DNA from: a virus
DNA: 31,367 nt
Direction: 5' to 3' (one strand)
IMG/VR virus record: IMGVR_UViG_3300043803_000980
Span: 1-31,367 of that record
Both the position numbers and the translations under genes were made by a program. Shown piece by piece: positions 7,446 to 14,760 of the stretch (the first letter of the stretch is position 1; the number at the start of each line of letters is the position of its first letter). The notes beneath the pieces were generated by a model. The model was not told the DNA's origin. It did no database searches and worked only from the letters and a program-made list of their open reading frames with translations.

Positions 7446-7652
7446 ATGACTCTCGCAAAAACTGGAACCGAAGTTCTTACAAAAGAAGAATGGGACGAAC
7501 TTGTTGCACTAAAAGATGCAATTACCTATGCTCCGCAAACAGTTTCTGCAGAAAAGATGGAAAAATTCACCGAACTTATGGTTCGTTCGCTTGAAGGAAA
7601 ATGTGACCCTCCTGCTCCTAAGAATTGGAGAGGTTCTACTTTAAGTGAATGA
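7446..7652 (+). CDS. conserved cyanophage-type hypothetical protein (68 aa)
   Basis: Helical protein 'TGTEVLTKEEWDELVALKDAI...VSAEKMEKFTELMVRSLEGK' with a Pro-rich tail. It sits directly upstream of CP12 and after an extended -10 box, so it may be co-transcribed with CP12. No enzymatic motif. Confidence 0.7.
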   Translation: MTLAKTGTEVLTKEEWDELVALKDAITYAPQTVSAEKMEKFTELMVRSLEGKCDPPAPKNWRGSTLSE

Positions 7653-7655
7653 TAA

Positions 7656-7663
7656 AATAAATA
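7656..7663 (+). promoter_or_regulatory. T4-late-like promoter box upstream of CP12
   Basis: AATAAATA, the NATAAATA type used by T4-like cyanophages for late transcription, ends 20 bases before ATG 7684. Such AT-rich octamers can arise by chance, so this is suggestive only. Confidence 0.35.
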
Positions 7664-7683
7664 TATCATCACGCTACAAAACT

Positions 7684-7896
7684 ATGGATAACATCGACCA
7701 ACACATTCAAAAGGATGTGGATCTTTTGAATGACCCAACAATTTCTCCGCAGTCCAGAAGACACACAGAAGAAGAATTAGAAGCACTTAAAGTTTATAAA
7801 GAACATCATCCAGAAGACTCACACGATCCTACAGCATTGGAACTCTATTGCGAACTACATCCTGATGCATTGGAATGTAGAGTTTATGATGATTGA
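7684..7896 (+). CDS. cp12: CP12-like Calvin-cycle regulator (70 aa)
   Basis: CP12 is a small redox-sensitive protein that bridges and inactivates GAPDH and phosphoribulokinase, shutting down the Calvin cycle. Cyanophages carry it to divert NADPH and carbon to nucleotide synthesis. The C-terminal signature is clear: LYCELHPDALECRVYDD (54-70), with the cysteine pair C56/C65 and terminal Tyr-Asp-Asp that docks into GAPDH. The helical N-terminal part (HIQKDVDLLNDPTISPQSRR) is of the phage type and lacks the N-terminal cysteine pair of plant CP12. ATG 7684 gives the family length; an in-frame GTG at 7645 would add 13 residues of unusual composition. Confidence 0.9.
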   Translation: MDNIDQHIQKDVDLLNDPTISPQSRRHTEEELEALKVYKEHHPEDSHDPTALELYCELHPDALECRVYDD

Positions 7897-7901
7897 ATAT
7901 T

Positions 7902-7926
7902 AGAGGGTTGACAACCCTCTTTTTTT
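7902..7926 (+). terminator. rho-independent terminator after CP12
   Basis: AGAGGGT-TGACA-ACCCTCT hairpin (7902-7920), stem 7 bp extendable toward the loop, followed by six or more T. It closes the 7446-7896 unit. Its loop holds most of the next promoter's -35 box. Confidence 0.9.
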
Positions 7927-7936
7927 ATGTTATACT
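7908..7936 (+). promoter_or_regulatory. sigma70-type promoter nested in the terminator
   Basis: TTGACA (7908-7913, the loop of the terminator) and TATACT (7931-7936) lie exactly 17 bases apart. It would drive the ParB-like gene and the methyltransferase block after a leader of about 55 bases. Confidence 0.85.
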
Positions 7937-7997
7937 AAATATCACTGACCGCAATTTGTCGTAAAACTACGAATCCCTTCCTTTATGGAGTCTTTAA

Positions 7998-8921
7998 ATG
8001 AAGAACTATGTTCCTTTAGTGCAGCTTGCACATAAATTCAAATCGAAAGCAAAAAAGTTTCGTCCTGGTAGTATTAACGAGTTTCTAGTGTATAAAGAGC
8101 TAGAAGTCTATAAGTTAATAGTTCCCGAAAGCTATCAAAGAGACCTTTCTTGTGGTGATATTAATACATATGGTCAATTCAACAAGTGGTATTTTGTTCC
8201 ACTAATTGTTGCCGTTCGTCCTGATGGTAGAATCGTCGTGATTGACGGGCAGCACAAAGCAGTTATGGCACTGTGGAGTGGTTGTATTGATAAAGTTCCT
8301 TGTATGGTGCTTGAACACACCAAAAATAGAAGTGATGAAGACTGCGAAAAGATTGAAGCAGAAATCTTTCACGCTCAAAATGCAAAACGTAAAAATCCCA
8401 CTCACATTGACAAAATGAGAGCAGGGTATGTGTTTGGTCTGCCAGAGGCAATTGTATATAATGACAATCTCAGTGCCTGTGGCGTTTATGTTGATAGTCT
8501 TGGTGATGTTGAAGGACATCAATTAAATGGTGAATATCAGTGGAGACAAGCAGTAAAGAATTACGAACTTGTAACCGTTATGAGAGCAGTTTCTTATGCA
8601 AAAGACTACTTTGATAAAGTTTCAGGCAAACGTGAAGTTCGTGGTGATATCGTGTATGGACTATCTTGCTTGATTAGATTTCTTGATAATGCAAGTGAAG
8701 TCATCAACGGAAGGAGAGAAAAAGTTCTGAATTTTGTTTGCTTTGAAATGTCTAAGTCCAAACCAAAAGTTTGGTATGAAGGAATCTCTGGACCAAATAC
8801 TGATGTTTTGATTGCCAGAAGAATCATTAAGAGTTATAATGCTCTTTCTACAACTGCAAACAGTCAGTGTATCTCTGAAGACATTCTTGAAAAATACGGA
8901 TTGAAAGACCCTATTAAATGA
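7998..8921 (+). CDS. ParB/sulfiredoxin-fold domain protein (307 aa)
   Basis: N-terminal ParB-like nuclease-fold domain: YQRDLS (46-51), then a strand-rich region and the diagnostic IDGQHKAVMAL (82-92). In this superfamily the 'DGQHR' or 'DGxHR' motif binds nucleotide; members include CTP-dependent ParB, sulfiredoxin-like ATPases and phage nucleases. The C-terminal 200 residues are helical and unassigned. A GGAG ribosome binding site precedes ATG 7998. It heads the DNA-methyltransferase block and overlaps the dam gene by ATGA, so a role in DNA processing is likely, but the chemistry is unknown. Confidence 0.8.
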   Translation: MKNYVPLVQLAHKFKSKAKKFRPGSINEFLVYKELEVYKLIVPESYQRDLSCGDINTYGQFNKWYFVPLIVAVRPDGRIVVIDGQHKAVMALWSGCIDKVPCMVLEHTKNRSDEDCEKIEAEIFHAQNAKRKNPTHIDKMRAGYVFGLPEAIVYNDNLSACGVYVDSLGDVEGHQLNGEYQWRQAVKNYELVTVMRAVSYAKDYFDKVSGKREVRGDIVYGLSCLIRFLDNASEVINGRREKVLNFVCFEMSKSKPKVWYEGISGPNTDVLIARRIIKSYNALSTTANSQCISEDILEKYGLKDPIK

Positions 8922-9745
8922 ACAAAACTTTCTTGAAGTGGGCAGGAAACAAAACACGGGTCCTGCCCCATCTTATTCCCCATATTGGATATCCAAAGCG
9001 TTATTGCGAACCCTTTGGTGGTAGTCTTGCTGTTGCCCTTAACACACCAGCAGAGCAATACATTTTGAATGATGTGAATAAAGATTTGGTGGCAATCTAC
9101 CAGAATTTGGTTCATCCTGGGGATGATAACTTCATCAAATATTGCGAAGAGTTATTCATTCCAGAAAATAATACTAAGGAAGCATATCTAGAGTTGCGGA
9201 AGCACTTTAACCAGGCAACAAACACTATAGAGAGGGCACGACTGTTCATTTACCTGAACCGTCACTGCTTCAATGGACTGTCGAGATATAATAAGAAAGG
9301 TGAATTTAATGTTCCCTTTGGTAAGTATGATAAACCATCTTGCCCATCGGAAGAGATGATGAACTTTAGAATGTTCTTCCTCACTAAAAAACTTACACGA
9401 TTCACTTCATTATCTTTTGAAGATCCGTCACTTTATGAGGACTTAGAAGCAGGTGATACTGTATATTTTGACCCACCATACATTCCAGCTTCGGAAACTG
9501 CATCCTTTACAGATTATGCCACGGATGGATTTACTGATGCACAGCAAGTTGAGTTGAGAGATTTGGCAGAACAACTTGCAAACAAAGGAATTACCGTCAT
9601 TATTTCTAATCACGATGTTCCTGTTGCAAGAGAACTTTATAATAATGCTAAAATCTATCCAATTCAGGTGACTAGGACCATTTCTGCCAAGGGTTCTAGT
9701 AGGAAGAAAGCAAATGAACTAATTGCTGTTTGGAATAATAAATAG
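8918..9745 (+). CDS. dam: DNA adenine methyltransferase, Dam / D12 class
   Basis: Class-alpha N6-adenine methyltransferase (275 aa), typical of Dam and T4 Dam, which methylate GATC. Visible motifs: KWAGNKTRVL (7-16), the SAM-binding EPFGGSLAVAL (31-41), 'YLNRHCFNGLSRYNKKGEFNVPFG' (112-135), and catalytic DPPY (185-188). Site specificity cannot be read from sequence alone; GATC is the usual one. It could protect phage DNA from GATC restriction or mark it for the phage's own MutH-like nuclease at 27595. Confidence 0.93.
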   Translation: MNKTFLKWAGNKTRVLPHLIPHIGYPKRYCEPFGGSLAVALNTPAEQYILNDVNKDLVAIYQNLVHPGDDNFIKYCEELFIPENNTKEAYLELRKHFNQATNTIERARLFIYLNRHCFNGLSRYNKKGEFNVPFGKYDKPSCPSEEMMNFRMFFLTKKLTRFTSLSFEDPSLYEDLEAGDTVYFDPPYIPASETASFTDYATDGFTDAQQVELRDLAEQLANKGITVIISNHDVPVARELYNNAKIYPIQVTRTISAKGSSRKKANELIAVWNNK

Positions 9746-9760
9746 TCAAAAAGTAGGACG

Positions 9761-10252
9761 ATGGGAAGATTTTCTGATCTTGTTTCTTCTGAATCTCAAA
9801 AACAACCAGAGAGTGTAGTTCAACCAGAACCAGAAGTTGTATGTGCTCCTGTTGAAGAAAAGACAGAAGATGTTCCACATGTTGATGTTTATGAAGAAAT
9901 TCAGAAACAATCATCAATTGTAGAAGAAGATTTACCTGCAACTCCTGAAGAAGCAATTGAAAAGAATCTTCTCTTCAGTAAAAAGACATATTTAAAACAA
10001 TTTGAACCAGATCCAGAACCACCTAAGGAGCTTAATCCTGGTCAAACATTGTTCCGCCACAAACTTTTAAAACAACCAAAAAAGACCAAGAAATTTACTT
10101 CTAGTCCATCTATTAGAGCAACAAAAGATCCTGAACAACCTTTTGTTCCAGTCGAATACACTAAGCCAAAAACCTTGAGAAGTTCCAAGGTTGATGTGCC
10201 AGTTGAGGAAGTGGTACAAGAAGATATCCAAGAGACAGAAAAAGACGTATAA
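9761..10252 (+). CDS. acidic Pro/Glu/Val-rich disordered protein (163 aa)
   Basis: Low-complexity composition with many Q/P/E/V runs ('QPEPEVVCAPVEEKTED', 'PVEEVVQEDIQETEKDV') and a basic middle. No globular domain is evident; likely a disordered linker or scaffold. Near its 3' end it contains one copy of the 22-base dyad (10196-10217) read in frame as VPVEEVVQ, so the motif is tolerated as coding sequence here. Stop codon lies inside a TATAAT box. Confidence 0.75.
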   Translation: MGRFSDLVSSESQKQPESVVQPEPEVVCAPVEEKTEDVPHVDVYEEIQKQSSIVEEDLPATPEEAIEKNLLFSKKTYLKQFEPDPEPPKELNPGQTLFRHKLLKQPKKTKKFTSSPSIRATKDPEQPFVPVEYTKPKTLRSSKVDVPVEEVVQEDIQETEKDV

Positions 10253-10253
10253 T
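10248..10253 (+). promoter_or_regulatory. -10 box overlapping a stop codon
   Basis: TATAAT at 10248-10253 contains the TAA stop (10250-10252) of the upstream gene and lies 21 bases before ATG 10275. No convincing -35 is seen. Confidence 0.5.
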
Positions 10254-10274
10254 ACTAATAGTTTAATCAATTTG

Positions 10275-10877
10275 ATGTTTCCGTCTATTCTTGTTGAAGT
10301 TGTTGAGTTTCTCAACAGCATTGTCATCTCTGTCAGTGAAAAGCATGGCGATGGTCGTGTGAATAGCATTGATGATGAAGATACTATCATTGACCTGTTG
10401 GTTGATAAGTATGGTAGTGAGAATGTAGAGAAACCTGTAGAGCGTAACTGGTGGGATGTCAAGGTGTTTGGTTATCCTCTCAACATCAAATCTTCCAAGT
10501 ATGGTAGTGCTGCAGATAATTTTACTTCGAAAGCAGCGATTCTGTATGCTCTGACTGACTTGCCCGAAGATAAAGTTAATGTTCAGCGTTGGAAGAAGTT
10601 TCAAGAACTTTTAAAGAATCATAGCAGCAAAGATAATAATCGTGATTATTATATCATCTCATTGAATAAAGTTACTAACGAGGTTCATCTTACTTCTCTT
10701 AAAACTCTCAACAAACTCACTTCTAACGGTAACAATCTTCCTTTCCAGATTGAATGGCGGGTTAATACTACTCCTGTTCAGCGTACTCATGCTGAAGCGT
10801 ATGATTTTCTGGTAGGATGTTACAAAGAATCTGTTCTCAAAAAAATTACTGCCCATGAAGGTTATGATGCCCTTTGA
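10275..10877 (+). CDS. hypothetical protein between two DNA methyltransferases; restriction-nuclease-like motif
   Basis: 200 aa. Helical N-terminus, then 'NWWDVKVFGYPLNIKSSKYG' (59-78): an Asp (D61) followed at a distance by N70-I-K72, which resembles a degenerate PD-(D/E)XK active site of restriction endonucleases. The next block 'DNFTSKAAILYALTDL' (81-96) and a hydrophilic 'KDNNRDYYIISLNKVTNEVHLTSLK' follow. It is flanked by methyltransferases, as in DpnII-type systems. I do not recognise a family by sequence, and the acidic residue of the motif is Asn, so a nuclease role is speculative. ATG 10275 chosen; longer starts overlap the upstream gene. Confidence 0.7.
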   Translation: MFPSILVEVVEFLNSIVISVSEKHGDGRVNSIDDEDTIIDLLVDKYGSENVEKPVERNWWDVKVFGYPLNIKSSKYGSAADNFTSKAAILYALTDLPEDKVNVQRWKKFQELLKNHSSKDNNRDYYIISLNKVTNEVHLTSLKTLNKLTSNGNNLPFQIEWRVNTTPVQRTHAEAYDFLVGCYKESVLKKITAHEGYDAL

Positions 10878-11664
10878 CTTACAACTAGGTGACTGTCTGG
10901 AACTCATGAAAGAGATTCCAGACAATTCTATTGATTTCATCTGCTGCGACCCACCTTATGGGACTACTTCCATCAAGTGGGATGAAGTTTTAGATTTTAA
11001 CCAAATGTGGCAGCAATATGGGCGTATCATCAAACCTAAAGGTGTGATATGTCTATTTGGTTCTCAACCCTTTTCAGCACAACTTATCTGCTCAAAACTA
11101 GAATGGTTCAGGTACGAATTAGTATGGAACAAGAACAAATGTGGATCGCCTGGACTTGCCAAGTACAGACCAATGAAGACTCACGAGAACGTTCTAATTT
11201 TTTACAGGGAAACAGGTGGTACGTACAACCCACAGATGGAAAAAGGAGAACCGTACTCAAGAACAAGTAAGAATCCAGAGGGATACGTTGGTCGCAAGAA
11301 TGACCATGGTTATGGTATGAAACCACGTAAATCCTTCAGTAATGAAGGTGTAAGATATCCCAAGTCTGTTCTTAATATCTCCAGAGACTTTAGTGCTCAA
11401 CAACAGGTGCATCCCACACAGAAACCTGTTCCACTAATGGAATGGTTAATCAAAACGTATTCTAATGAAGGTGAGATTGTTCTTGATAACTGTATGGGTT
11501 CTGGTTCTACTGGTGTTGCTGCAGTTAAATTAAATCGAAAGTTTATTGGGATGGAATTTGAACAAGAATATTATGAGATTGCTAAGCAACGCATAGAGGA
11601 TGCTATGCCAGTTGAGGAAGTGGCACAGGAACCCCAGAATCCGCTGCTAGAGGCATTATACTAA
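10864..11664 (+). CDS. DNA methyltransferase, beta class (N4-cytosine / N6-adenine, PF01555 type)
   Basis: About 266 aa. Catalytic motif IV DPPYGT comes first (near residues 29-34 from this start), followed far downstream by 'HPTQKPVPLMEWLI' and the SAM-binding motif 'DNCMGSGSTGVAA', the order that defines beta-class enzymes. Such phage enzymes protect DNA from host restriction. Start uncertain: ATG 10855 (more overlap), 10864 or 10867. Its C-terminal tail (VEEVAQEPQNPLLEALY) is encoded over one copy of the 22-base dyad, 11605-11626. Confidence 0.9.
   Translation: MMPFDLQLGDCLELMKEIPDNSIDFICCDPPYGTTSIKWDEVLDFNQMWQQYGRIIKPKGVICLFGSQPFSAQLICSKLEWFRYELVWNKNKCGSPGLAKYRPMKTHENVLIFYRETGGTYNPQMEKGEPYSRTSKNPEGYVGRKNDHGYGMKPRKSFSNEGVRYPKSVLNISRDFSAQQQVHPTQKPVPLMEWLIKTYSNEGEIVLDNCMGSGSTGVAAVKLNRKFIGMEFEQEYYEIAKQRIEDAMPVEEVAQEPQNPLLEALY
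11605..11662 (+). promoter_or_regulatory. dyad plus -10 box before 11688 gene
   Basis: Dyad half-sites TGCCA and TGGCAC (11605-11626) lie in the methyltransferase C-terminus; TATACT (11657-11662) overlaps the TAA stop (11662-11664). The leader after the -10 reads AACAAGGTAATCAA, shared with the leaders at 13660 and 16667. Confidence 0.55.
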
Positions 11665-11687
11665 CAAGGTAATCAACAAACGCCCCA

Positions 11688-12089
11688 ATGGCAACTCGCG
11701 GAAGAATCGGAATCGAACTTTCTGATGGCAGCATTCTGAGCAGCTATCATCATTGGGACTCGTATCCCGAATGGTTGGGTCGCATCCTGAAGACGCATTA
11801 CAATAGCAAAGAACTCGCTGCCGAACTGATTGACGGTGGTGATATGTCTTCCTGCTGGACTAAGAATGACTATGAGAACGCATATCACCCCGAATACTAC
11901 TCTCAGCGTGGTGAGAATTGCCCTCCTCGCCTTGATGCTGACCTGTGCGAGTATCTTCTTCCTGATAACAGTGAAGAGTATGCTTATGTCTTCCGTGGTG
12001 GCGAATGGGTCTGCTACAATATGCACCAGTTTGATGACAGCAAACTGCCTGAAGTTGTAGAGATTCCTTCTGCAGCACTGGCGGTTTGA
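11688..12089 (+). CDS. conserved phage hypothetical protein (133 aa)
   Basis: The N-terminus 'MATRGRIGIELSDGSILSSYHHWDSYPEWLG' is a recognisable signature of a family found in many phages and a few cyanobacteria; the function is unknown. It is beta-rich and acidic, with a 'YHPEYYSQRGENCPPRLD' insert. Has its own promoter and leader. Confidence 0.85.
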   Translation: MATRGRIGIELSDGSILSSYHHWDSYPEWLGRILKTHYNSKELAAELIDGGDMSSCWTKNDYENAYHPEYYSQRGENCPPRLDADLCEYLLPDNSEEYAYVFRGGEWVCYNMHQFDDSKLPEVVEIPSAALAV

Positions 12090-12101
12090 TCCGCTTTCTG
12101 T

Positions 12102-12107
12102 TATAAT
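12102..12107 (+). promoter_or_regulatory. -10 box TATAAT before the 12130 gene
   Basis: TATAAT 23 bases before ATG 12130. Just upstream the GCGG-TTTGAT-CCGC sequence (12081-12094), followed by TTTCT, is a weak hairpin that may end the previous gene. No clear -35. Confidence 0.5.
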
Positions 12108-12129
12108 ACCCAAGTAGTTGAGGATCATT

Positions 12130-12255
12130 ATGGACCTGTCTGAACTGATTGACGAACTGCGGGAAATCGCAATGTATGAGTCTGACCCTCAAGATTGGAT
12201 GGGATACCTGGGTGATGACGAACCCTGGGTGCCAGATTCAGAACTGGCATACTGA
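12130..12255 (+). CDS. small acidic protein (41 aa)
   Basis: Has its own TATAAT and leader (CCCAAGTAGTTGAGG). Acidic, Trp-containing: 'ELIDELREIAMYESDPQDWMGYLGDDEPW'. Its last codons (VPDSELAY) are laid over a copy of the 22-base dyad (12229-12250). Unrecognised. Confidence 0.6.
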   Translation: MDLSELIDELREIAMYESDPQDWMGYLGDDEPWVPDSELAY

Positions 12256-12257
12256 CC

Positions 12258-12286
12258 TCCCAGACCCCTCTGGGATGCCCTATAAT
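12258..12286 (+). promoter_or_regulatory. hairpin followed by -10 box
   Basis: TCCCAGA-CCCC-TCTGGGA (12258-12275), a perfect 7-bp stem with a four-base loop, is followed by TATAAT at 12281-12286, 22 bases before ATG 12308. No U-run, so it is not a classical terminator. Confidence 0.65.
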
Positions 12287-12307
12287 ACGTTCATACGCAA
12301 CCAAGCA

Positions 12308-12739
12308 ATGACCACCACCTTCGCTGACTACGCCGCCGCTGCTGAGGCACGGAAAGACATCGCTGCTGCTGTTCTGGGGCACACCTATGCCCTCTGTGAG
12401 GCACTGCGTCAGAACTACATTGATTATTCCATCCGTATGCATGAGCGTTGTGATGATAACCTGGAATATCATCAGGCACAGATTGCTAAACTGAAGGAAG
12501 GTACTTGTGATTATGACTTCTACCCCGAAACGGGTCGTAAGTATCACAAAATCATTATGAACGCTGCTGGTTCTCGTTCAGTTCATGCTTTTATAGATAA
12601 AAAGACTGGTGAAGTCTATAAGTCTGCCAGTTTCAAAGCACCTGCCAAAGGTGTTCGCTTCGACCTTCGCATCATTGAGCAACGTGAGTGGTTGCTGCAA
12701 CACGCCGACTGGGCAGGTGGTTATCTCTATCTTCGCTGA
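12308..12739 (+). CDS. hypothetical helical protein (143 aa)
   Basis: Ala-rich N-terminus (MTTTFADYAAAAEARKDIAAAVLGHTYALCEALRQ) then a coiled helical region with 'HERCDDNLEYHQAQIAKLKEG', and a beta-rich C-terminus (KYHKIIMNAAGSRSVHAFIDKKTGEVYKSA). The C-terminal part looks like a DUF-type 'FVDKKTGEVYKPASWKAPAKGVRFDL' segment seen in many cyanophage proteins. Function unknown. Confidence 0.75.
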   Translation: MTTTFADYAAAAEARKDIAAAVLGHTYALCEALRQNYIDYSIRMHERCDDNLEYHQAQIAKLKEGTCDYDFYPETGRKYHKIIMNAAGSRSVHAFIDKKTGEVYKSASFKAPAKGVRFDLRIIEQREWLLQHADWAGGYLYLR

Positions 12740-12742
12740 GCA

Positions 12743-13120
12743 ATGAAACAACTATTCCTACTACTCTCCCTTACTTTTCTCTCCATTCCAGTTCAGGCAC
12801 AGCAAGTGACTGAATTTCAGGAATGCACCAGAACTCGTGAGGTTTATGTCCCAGGATATTATGATGGGTATGGCAACTATCAACAGGGATACGTGAATAC
12901 CGAACGTTATAATGTTCCATGTAATGGTGGATATGGTAGGTATAATCGGTATAATTCCGATTATCGTCCTAATAGAGGTGTTTATTGTGATCCAACAAAA
13001 ACTGCTTTAGGTGGTATTCTAGGTGGTGGTATTGCTGCTAGCATGAGTCGTGGAGATGGTTATAAATGGTCTGTTCCACTTGGAGTGTTTCTTGGAGGTG
13101 CCGCTTTCGGATGTAACTGA
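12743..13120 (+). CDS. secreted Tyr/Gly-rich protein with glycine zipper (125 aa)
   Basis: Classical signal peptide: KQLFLLLSLTFLSIPVQA, with cleavage expected near residue 19. Then a Tyr/Asn/Gly-rich segment (YDGYGNYQQGYVNTERYN) with cysteines, and a C-terminal glycine-zipper-like membrane segment (ALGGILGGGIAASMSRG...GVFLGGAAFGC). Such cyanophage proteins occur in lysis or envelope contexts; the role is unknown. Confidence 0.75.
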   Translation: MKQLFLLLSLTFLSIPVQAQQVTEFQECTRTREVYVPGYYDGYGNYQQGYVNTERYNVPCNGGYGRYNRYNSDYRPNRGVYCDPTKTALGGILGGGIAASMSRGDGYKWSVPLGVFLGGAAFGCN

Positions 13121-13254
13121 TGACTGCTAAAGACAAACTCATCTTCATTTCTTCGTTCATTTGGTTTTTGCATTGGGGGCAATGTCTTACATCACGTATT
13201 CTGGATACGGTTATTCTAAACTCCTCTGTGAGGACGTTACCACTTGGTTTCTGA
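13120..13254 (+). CDS. possible small membrane peptide (44 aa), overlapping next gene
   Basis: Begins in an ATGA overlap and has one hydrophobic stretch (LIFISSFIWFLHW). It overlaps the protease gene by 73 bases, so its C-terminal half may be incidental. Could be a real coupling peptide or a chance frame. Confidence 0.3.
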   Translation: MTAKDKLIFISSFIWFLHWGQCLTSRILDTVILNSSVRTLPLGF

Positions 13255-13658
13255 ATAAGTTTCTTCCCCGTCATAAGATTGAGGTGGAGATTCTTCACCG
13301 TGGTCTGCGTCGTGAGCAGGTTTATGGATATTGTGACTATGTGGGTGAATCACGTCGCCCACGTGAGTTTCTGATTGAACTTAACACCCACATGTCCGAG
13401 GAGTTGTATATAAAAACTCTTTTGCATGAGCTGGTCCATCTGCGACAGTGGGTAGTCGGTTCGCTGCGGTTCCGATACGGAAAATTGTGTTATTCTAAAG
13501 AACCTGTCGAAAAGTACGACTATTGGCATCAACCACACGAAATAGAGGCACGGGAGCAAGAAGAAACCCTATATCTGGAGTACCTGTTTGAGAAGAACGG
13601 ATGGACAGATCATCAAGTGGCACAGTTCTTCCCGAATCGCCTGATGAGTGCCCTATAA
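13182..13658 (+). CDS. SprT-like zinc metalloprotease (158 aa)
   Basis: HELVH (82-86) is a zinc HExxH motif, followed by 'LRQ' and a later 'HQPHEIEAREQEE' (116-128) providing the probable third ligand. N-terminal half (FLIELNTHMSEELYIKTLLHELVHLRQ) matches the SprT/metallopeptidase layout. A strong ribosome binding site (GGGGG) precedes ATG 13182. SprT-like proteases in cells act on DNA-protein crosslinks; the phage role is unknown. A second protein of the same type begins at 31079. Confidence 0.8.
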   Translation: MSYITYSGYGYSKLLCEDVTTWFLNKFLPRHKIEVEILHRGLRREQVYGYCDYVGESRRPREFLIELNTHMSEELYIKTLLHELVHLRQWVVGSLRFRYGKLCYSKEPVEKYDYWHQPHEIEAREQEETLYLEYLFEKNGWTDHQVAQFFPNRLMSAL

Positions 13659-13659
13659 T
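13602..13659 (+). promoter_or_regulatory. dyad and -10 box in the 3' end of the protease gene
   Basis: TGGACA-N10-TGGCAC (13602-13623), then TATAAT at 13654-13659, whose middle TAA (13656-13658) is the protease stop codon. The leader ACAAGGTAATCAAGGGAA follows. Weaker dyad match on the left arm. Confidence 0.6.
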
Positions 13660-13683
13660 TACAAGGTAATCAAGGGAACCGCA

Positions 13684-13845
13684 ATGGTCACCGACACCAC
13701 CCAGGACGCCCAACTGCGCCGCACCATTCAGAAAAAGATTGAGAATGAAATGCCTCTTCAACTTCTGAAGCGGATTGTTTATGAGGTTCGTTGTGAAGAA
13801 ATGGGCATCCGCCCTGATGGTTGGAAACTCTACCCCGAAGAATGA
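13684..13845 (+). CDS. small charged helical protein (53 aa)
   Basis: First gene after the TATAAT at 13654. 'DAQLRRTIQKKIENEMPLQLLKRIVYEVRCEEMG' forms an amphipathic helix. ATGA overlap with the next gene. Unrecognised. Confidence 0.6.
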   Translation: MVTDTTQDAQLRRTIQKKIENEMPLQLLKRIVYEVRCEEMGIRPDGWKLYPEE

Positions 13846-13997
13846 TGGACAAACCAATTCTTATTAAACAATTTGCAAACCGTTGGTATTTGCACTGGGC
13901 AGATAATGGTCGAACCATTGCATCATTCCCATCAGAATTTGAGGCTTACGCTGCACGACGTTCTATGATAGAATACAATAAGAAAGGAGAAATTTAA
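13842..13997 (+). CDS. small hypothetical protein (51 aa)
   Basis: Two possible ATGs (13842, 13845); the first couples to the stop as ATGA. 'LIKQFANRWYLHWADNGRTIASFPSEFEAYAARRSMIEY' looks like a small beta-beta-alpha protein. Coupled to the next gene by TAATG, with a good ribosome binding site AAAGGAG (13984-13990). Confidence 0.6.
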   Translation: MMDKPILIKQFANRWYLHWADNGRTIASFPSEFEAYAARRSMIEYNKKGEI

Positions 13998-14155
13998 TGA
14001 CCTATTGGACTACTAAACTGAATACTGCTACAAATCGTCGCCTGGAAAAACTTGAAAGTGAGGGTGTAAAGATTGATACTGCAACTCATCAAGGACGCCA
14101 AGTGATTGGTTATAATTATCTGGAAGTTGTAGGAGAAGATGATGAGACTGAGTGA
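13997..14155 (+). CDS. small hypothetical protein (52 aa)
   Basis: Short helix (LNTATNRRLEKLESEGVKID) and a beta ending. It overlaps the 14139 gene by 17 bases. Function unknown. Confidence 0.55.
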   Translation: MTYWTTKLNTATNRRLEKLESEGVKIDTATHQGRQVIGYNYLEVVGEDDETE

Positions 14156-14369
14156 AGAACGACTTGAGCAAGTGATTGGGTGGGCAATTGTTGTTGGCAT
14201 CGCAGGTAATCTTCTTCTATGCCTGAATCTCTATCGTCAAATGGGAAACCTTGAGTATAAGGTGAATCAGTTGGATAGCAATTTGTATTCTGCAATTCAA
14301 TCACTGAGTGTTGAAGTGTATTCATTGAAAAATTCTAAACCAAACAACCGTAATGGAGAGTTTGAATGA
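14139..14369 (+). CDS. single-TM membrane protein with coiled coil (76 aa)
   Basis: Hydrophobic segment 'VIGWAIVVGIAGNLLLCLNLY' (residues 12-32) then a heptad stretch 'LEYKVNQLDSNLYSAIQSLSVEVYSL'. Ribosome binding site GGAGAAG precedes the tandem ATG-ATG. Arrangement is like small phage membrane-anchored coiled coils; role unknown. Confidence 0.75.
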   Translation: MMRLSEERLEQVIGWAIVVGIAGNLLLCLNLYRQMGNLEYKVNQLDSNLYSAIQSLSVEVYSLKNSKPNNRNGEFE

Positions 14370-14755
14370 AAAAACTACTTCTACTTGTAACTCTGTTGCT
14401 GACTTCTCCTGCATTTGCACAGACGGCACCAACTGTCGCTAAACCGAAAGTTTATCGTCCATTTGTGTATGAAACTCCTTGTGCTCTGGATGTAGGTCTT
14501 CAGGCTCAGTTTGATACCTGTAAAGTAGTTGAAACCCGTGAAACTGGCGGAGCACTGCGAACCCGCAATATTTACTCTAATCGATTTGGTCTGACCATTA
14601 AGTCTTGGTTTGATAAGGAGAAGGGGTTTATGACTTGGGACAGTCATAACAAGTTTGCCTATAAATGGGAATATAAAGTTAGTGGCACTGGTGACCAGGG
14701 TGCTTGGTCACTGGTGATGCCTGGTTTCTTACTTCAAAACGTATCTTGGGACTGA
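14366..14755 (+). CDS. secreted hypothetical protein (129 aa)
   Basis: Signal peptide 'KKLLLLVTLLLTSPAFA', cleavage expected near residue 18. The mature part has two cysteines and a beta-rich body ('NRFGLTIKSWFDKEKGFMTWDSHNKFAYKWEYKV'). Coupled by ATGA to the membrane protein upstream, suggesting an envelope-located pair. Confidence 0.75.
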   Translation: MKKLLLLVTLLLTSPAFAQTAPTVAKPKVYRPFVYETPCALDVGLQAQFDTCKVVETRETGGALRTRNIYSNRFGLTIKSWFDKEKGFMTWDSHNKFAYKWEYKVSGTGDQGAWSLVMPGFLLQNVSWD

Positions 14756-14760
14756 TAACA

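Noticed and set aside
9696-9956. Gln/Leu/Val-rich open frame on the - strand
   Set aside because: It is the antisense shadow of the Glu/Pro-rich 9761 gene; its composition is explained by the complement of GAA/CCA codons.
12149-12307. N-terminal extension of the 12308 protein (start at 12149)
   Set aside because: The extension overlaps the 12130 gene, crosses the hairpin and TATAAT at 12258-12286, and starts from a non-ATG codon. ATG 12308 sits at the normal distance from the -10.
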